A program made the translations under genes and the position numbers. This document shows, one piece after another, positions 14,302 to 14,604 of a DNA stretch of 14,604 nt (position 1 is its first letter; every line of letters starts with the position of its first letter). The stretch spans positions 1 to 14,604 of the forward strand of contig DJIE01000052.1 in NCBI GenBank assembly GCA_002433465.1. Reading direction: 5' to 3'. Below the pieces are notes generated by a model, which worked only from the letters and a program-made list of their open reading frames with translations, made no database searches and had not been told where the DNA came from. This stretch comes from Salinisphaera sp. UBA6602. Lineage in GTDB: Bacteria; Pseudomonadota; Gammaproteobacteria; Nevskiales; Salinisphaeraceae.

Positions 14302-14604
14302 ATGACCAGCAGCCTGAAACAGACCGCCGAATCGTCGTCCGCCTCGGCCGTGGATATCGGCGATGCCGATTATCTCAAGCGCATCAATACTGCGCGTGTC
14401 TACGACGTGGCCATTGAATCGCCGTTGATGCAGGCCAATCAGCTGAGCGCGCGTATCGGCAACGCCGTCTATCTCAAGCGCGAGGATCTGCAGCCGGTGC
14501 ACTCGTTCAAGCTGCGCGGCGCATATAACAAGATCTCCCAGCTCACCCCGGAAGAGCGCGAACGCGGCGTGATCTGCGCCTCGGCCGGCAACCACGCCCA
14601 GGGC
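14302..14604 (+). CDS. ilvA: Threonine ammonia-lyase, biosynthetic (5' part, cut by window end)
   Basis: IlvA deaminates threonine to 2-oxobutanoate, the first step of isoleucine synthesis. It uses PLP and is normally inhibited by isoleucine through a C-terminal ACT-like domain. Only the first 101 residues are in the window, without a stop codon. They include [19 protein letters not shown] (24–42), then [21 protein letters not shown] (57–77), where Lys70 is the PLP lysine, and [11 protein letters not shown] (91–101). These match biosynthetic threonine deaminases. The first 20 or so residues (rich in Ser and Ala) are not conserved. The ATG at 14302 has no clear Shine-Dalgarno and sits right behind a long inverted repeat. 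The regulatory domain cannot be checked. Confidence 0.9.
   Translation, partial: MTSSLKQTAESSSASAVDIGDADYLKRINTARVYDVAIESPLMQANQLSARIGNAVYLKREDLQPVHSFKLRGAYNKISQLTPEERERGVICASAGNHAQG

Overview
The window is GC-rich DNA from a proteobacterium, most likely a gammaproteobacterium. The reasons are the proC–yggT–metX–metW–DUF4426 gene order known from Pseudomonas-type genomes, a TatD, YgiM and MetX that closely resemble gammaproteobacterial versions, and a Fur-box promoter. A salt-adapted genus is possible but cannot be fixed from sequence alone. Nearly all of the window is coding, and most genes are housekeeping. All assignments come from reading the translated sequence and from remembered families; no database search was run.

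Layout. (1) 76–4456, minus strand: a four-gene ferric-iron uptake operon. A Fur-controlled promoter (4490–4518) drives a secreted helical protein with a duplicated FTR1-like domain, then a FbpA/FutA-type ferric-binding protein, a fused FbpB permease and the FbpC ATPase. The genes overlap or nearly touch. (2) 4519–4803: a gene-free gap holding a large imperfect palindrome (4692–4782) with about 31 Watson–Crick pairs. (3) 4804–5568, minus: a DUF883 (ElaB/YqjD-type) protein and a small membrane protein. (4) 5646–6443, minus: tatD. (5) 6673–7341, plus: a YgiM-type SH3/coiled-coil membrane protein. (6) 7452–10515, plus: a CPA1 Na+/H+ antiporter with a TrkA-like cytoplasmic domain, then an alpha/beta hydrolase and a TerB-like protein that overlap by one base. 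(7) 10549–14155, minus: proC, yggT, metX, metW and a secreted DUF4426 protein, packed with gaps of at most 5 bases or with 4-base overlaps. (8) 14302 to the end, plus: the 5' part of ilvA, divergent from proC.

The iron operon forms one pathway: the binding protein captures Fe(III) in the periplasm and passes it to the FbpBC importer, with the first gene product as a probable extra iron-handling partner. The proC–metX–metW block joins proline and methionine synthesis. The main loci for a second look are the 91-nt palindrome, the duplicated FTR1-like protein, the long dyad immediately before ilvA, and a probable CTG start on the DUF4426 gene.
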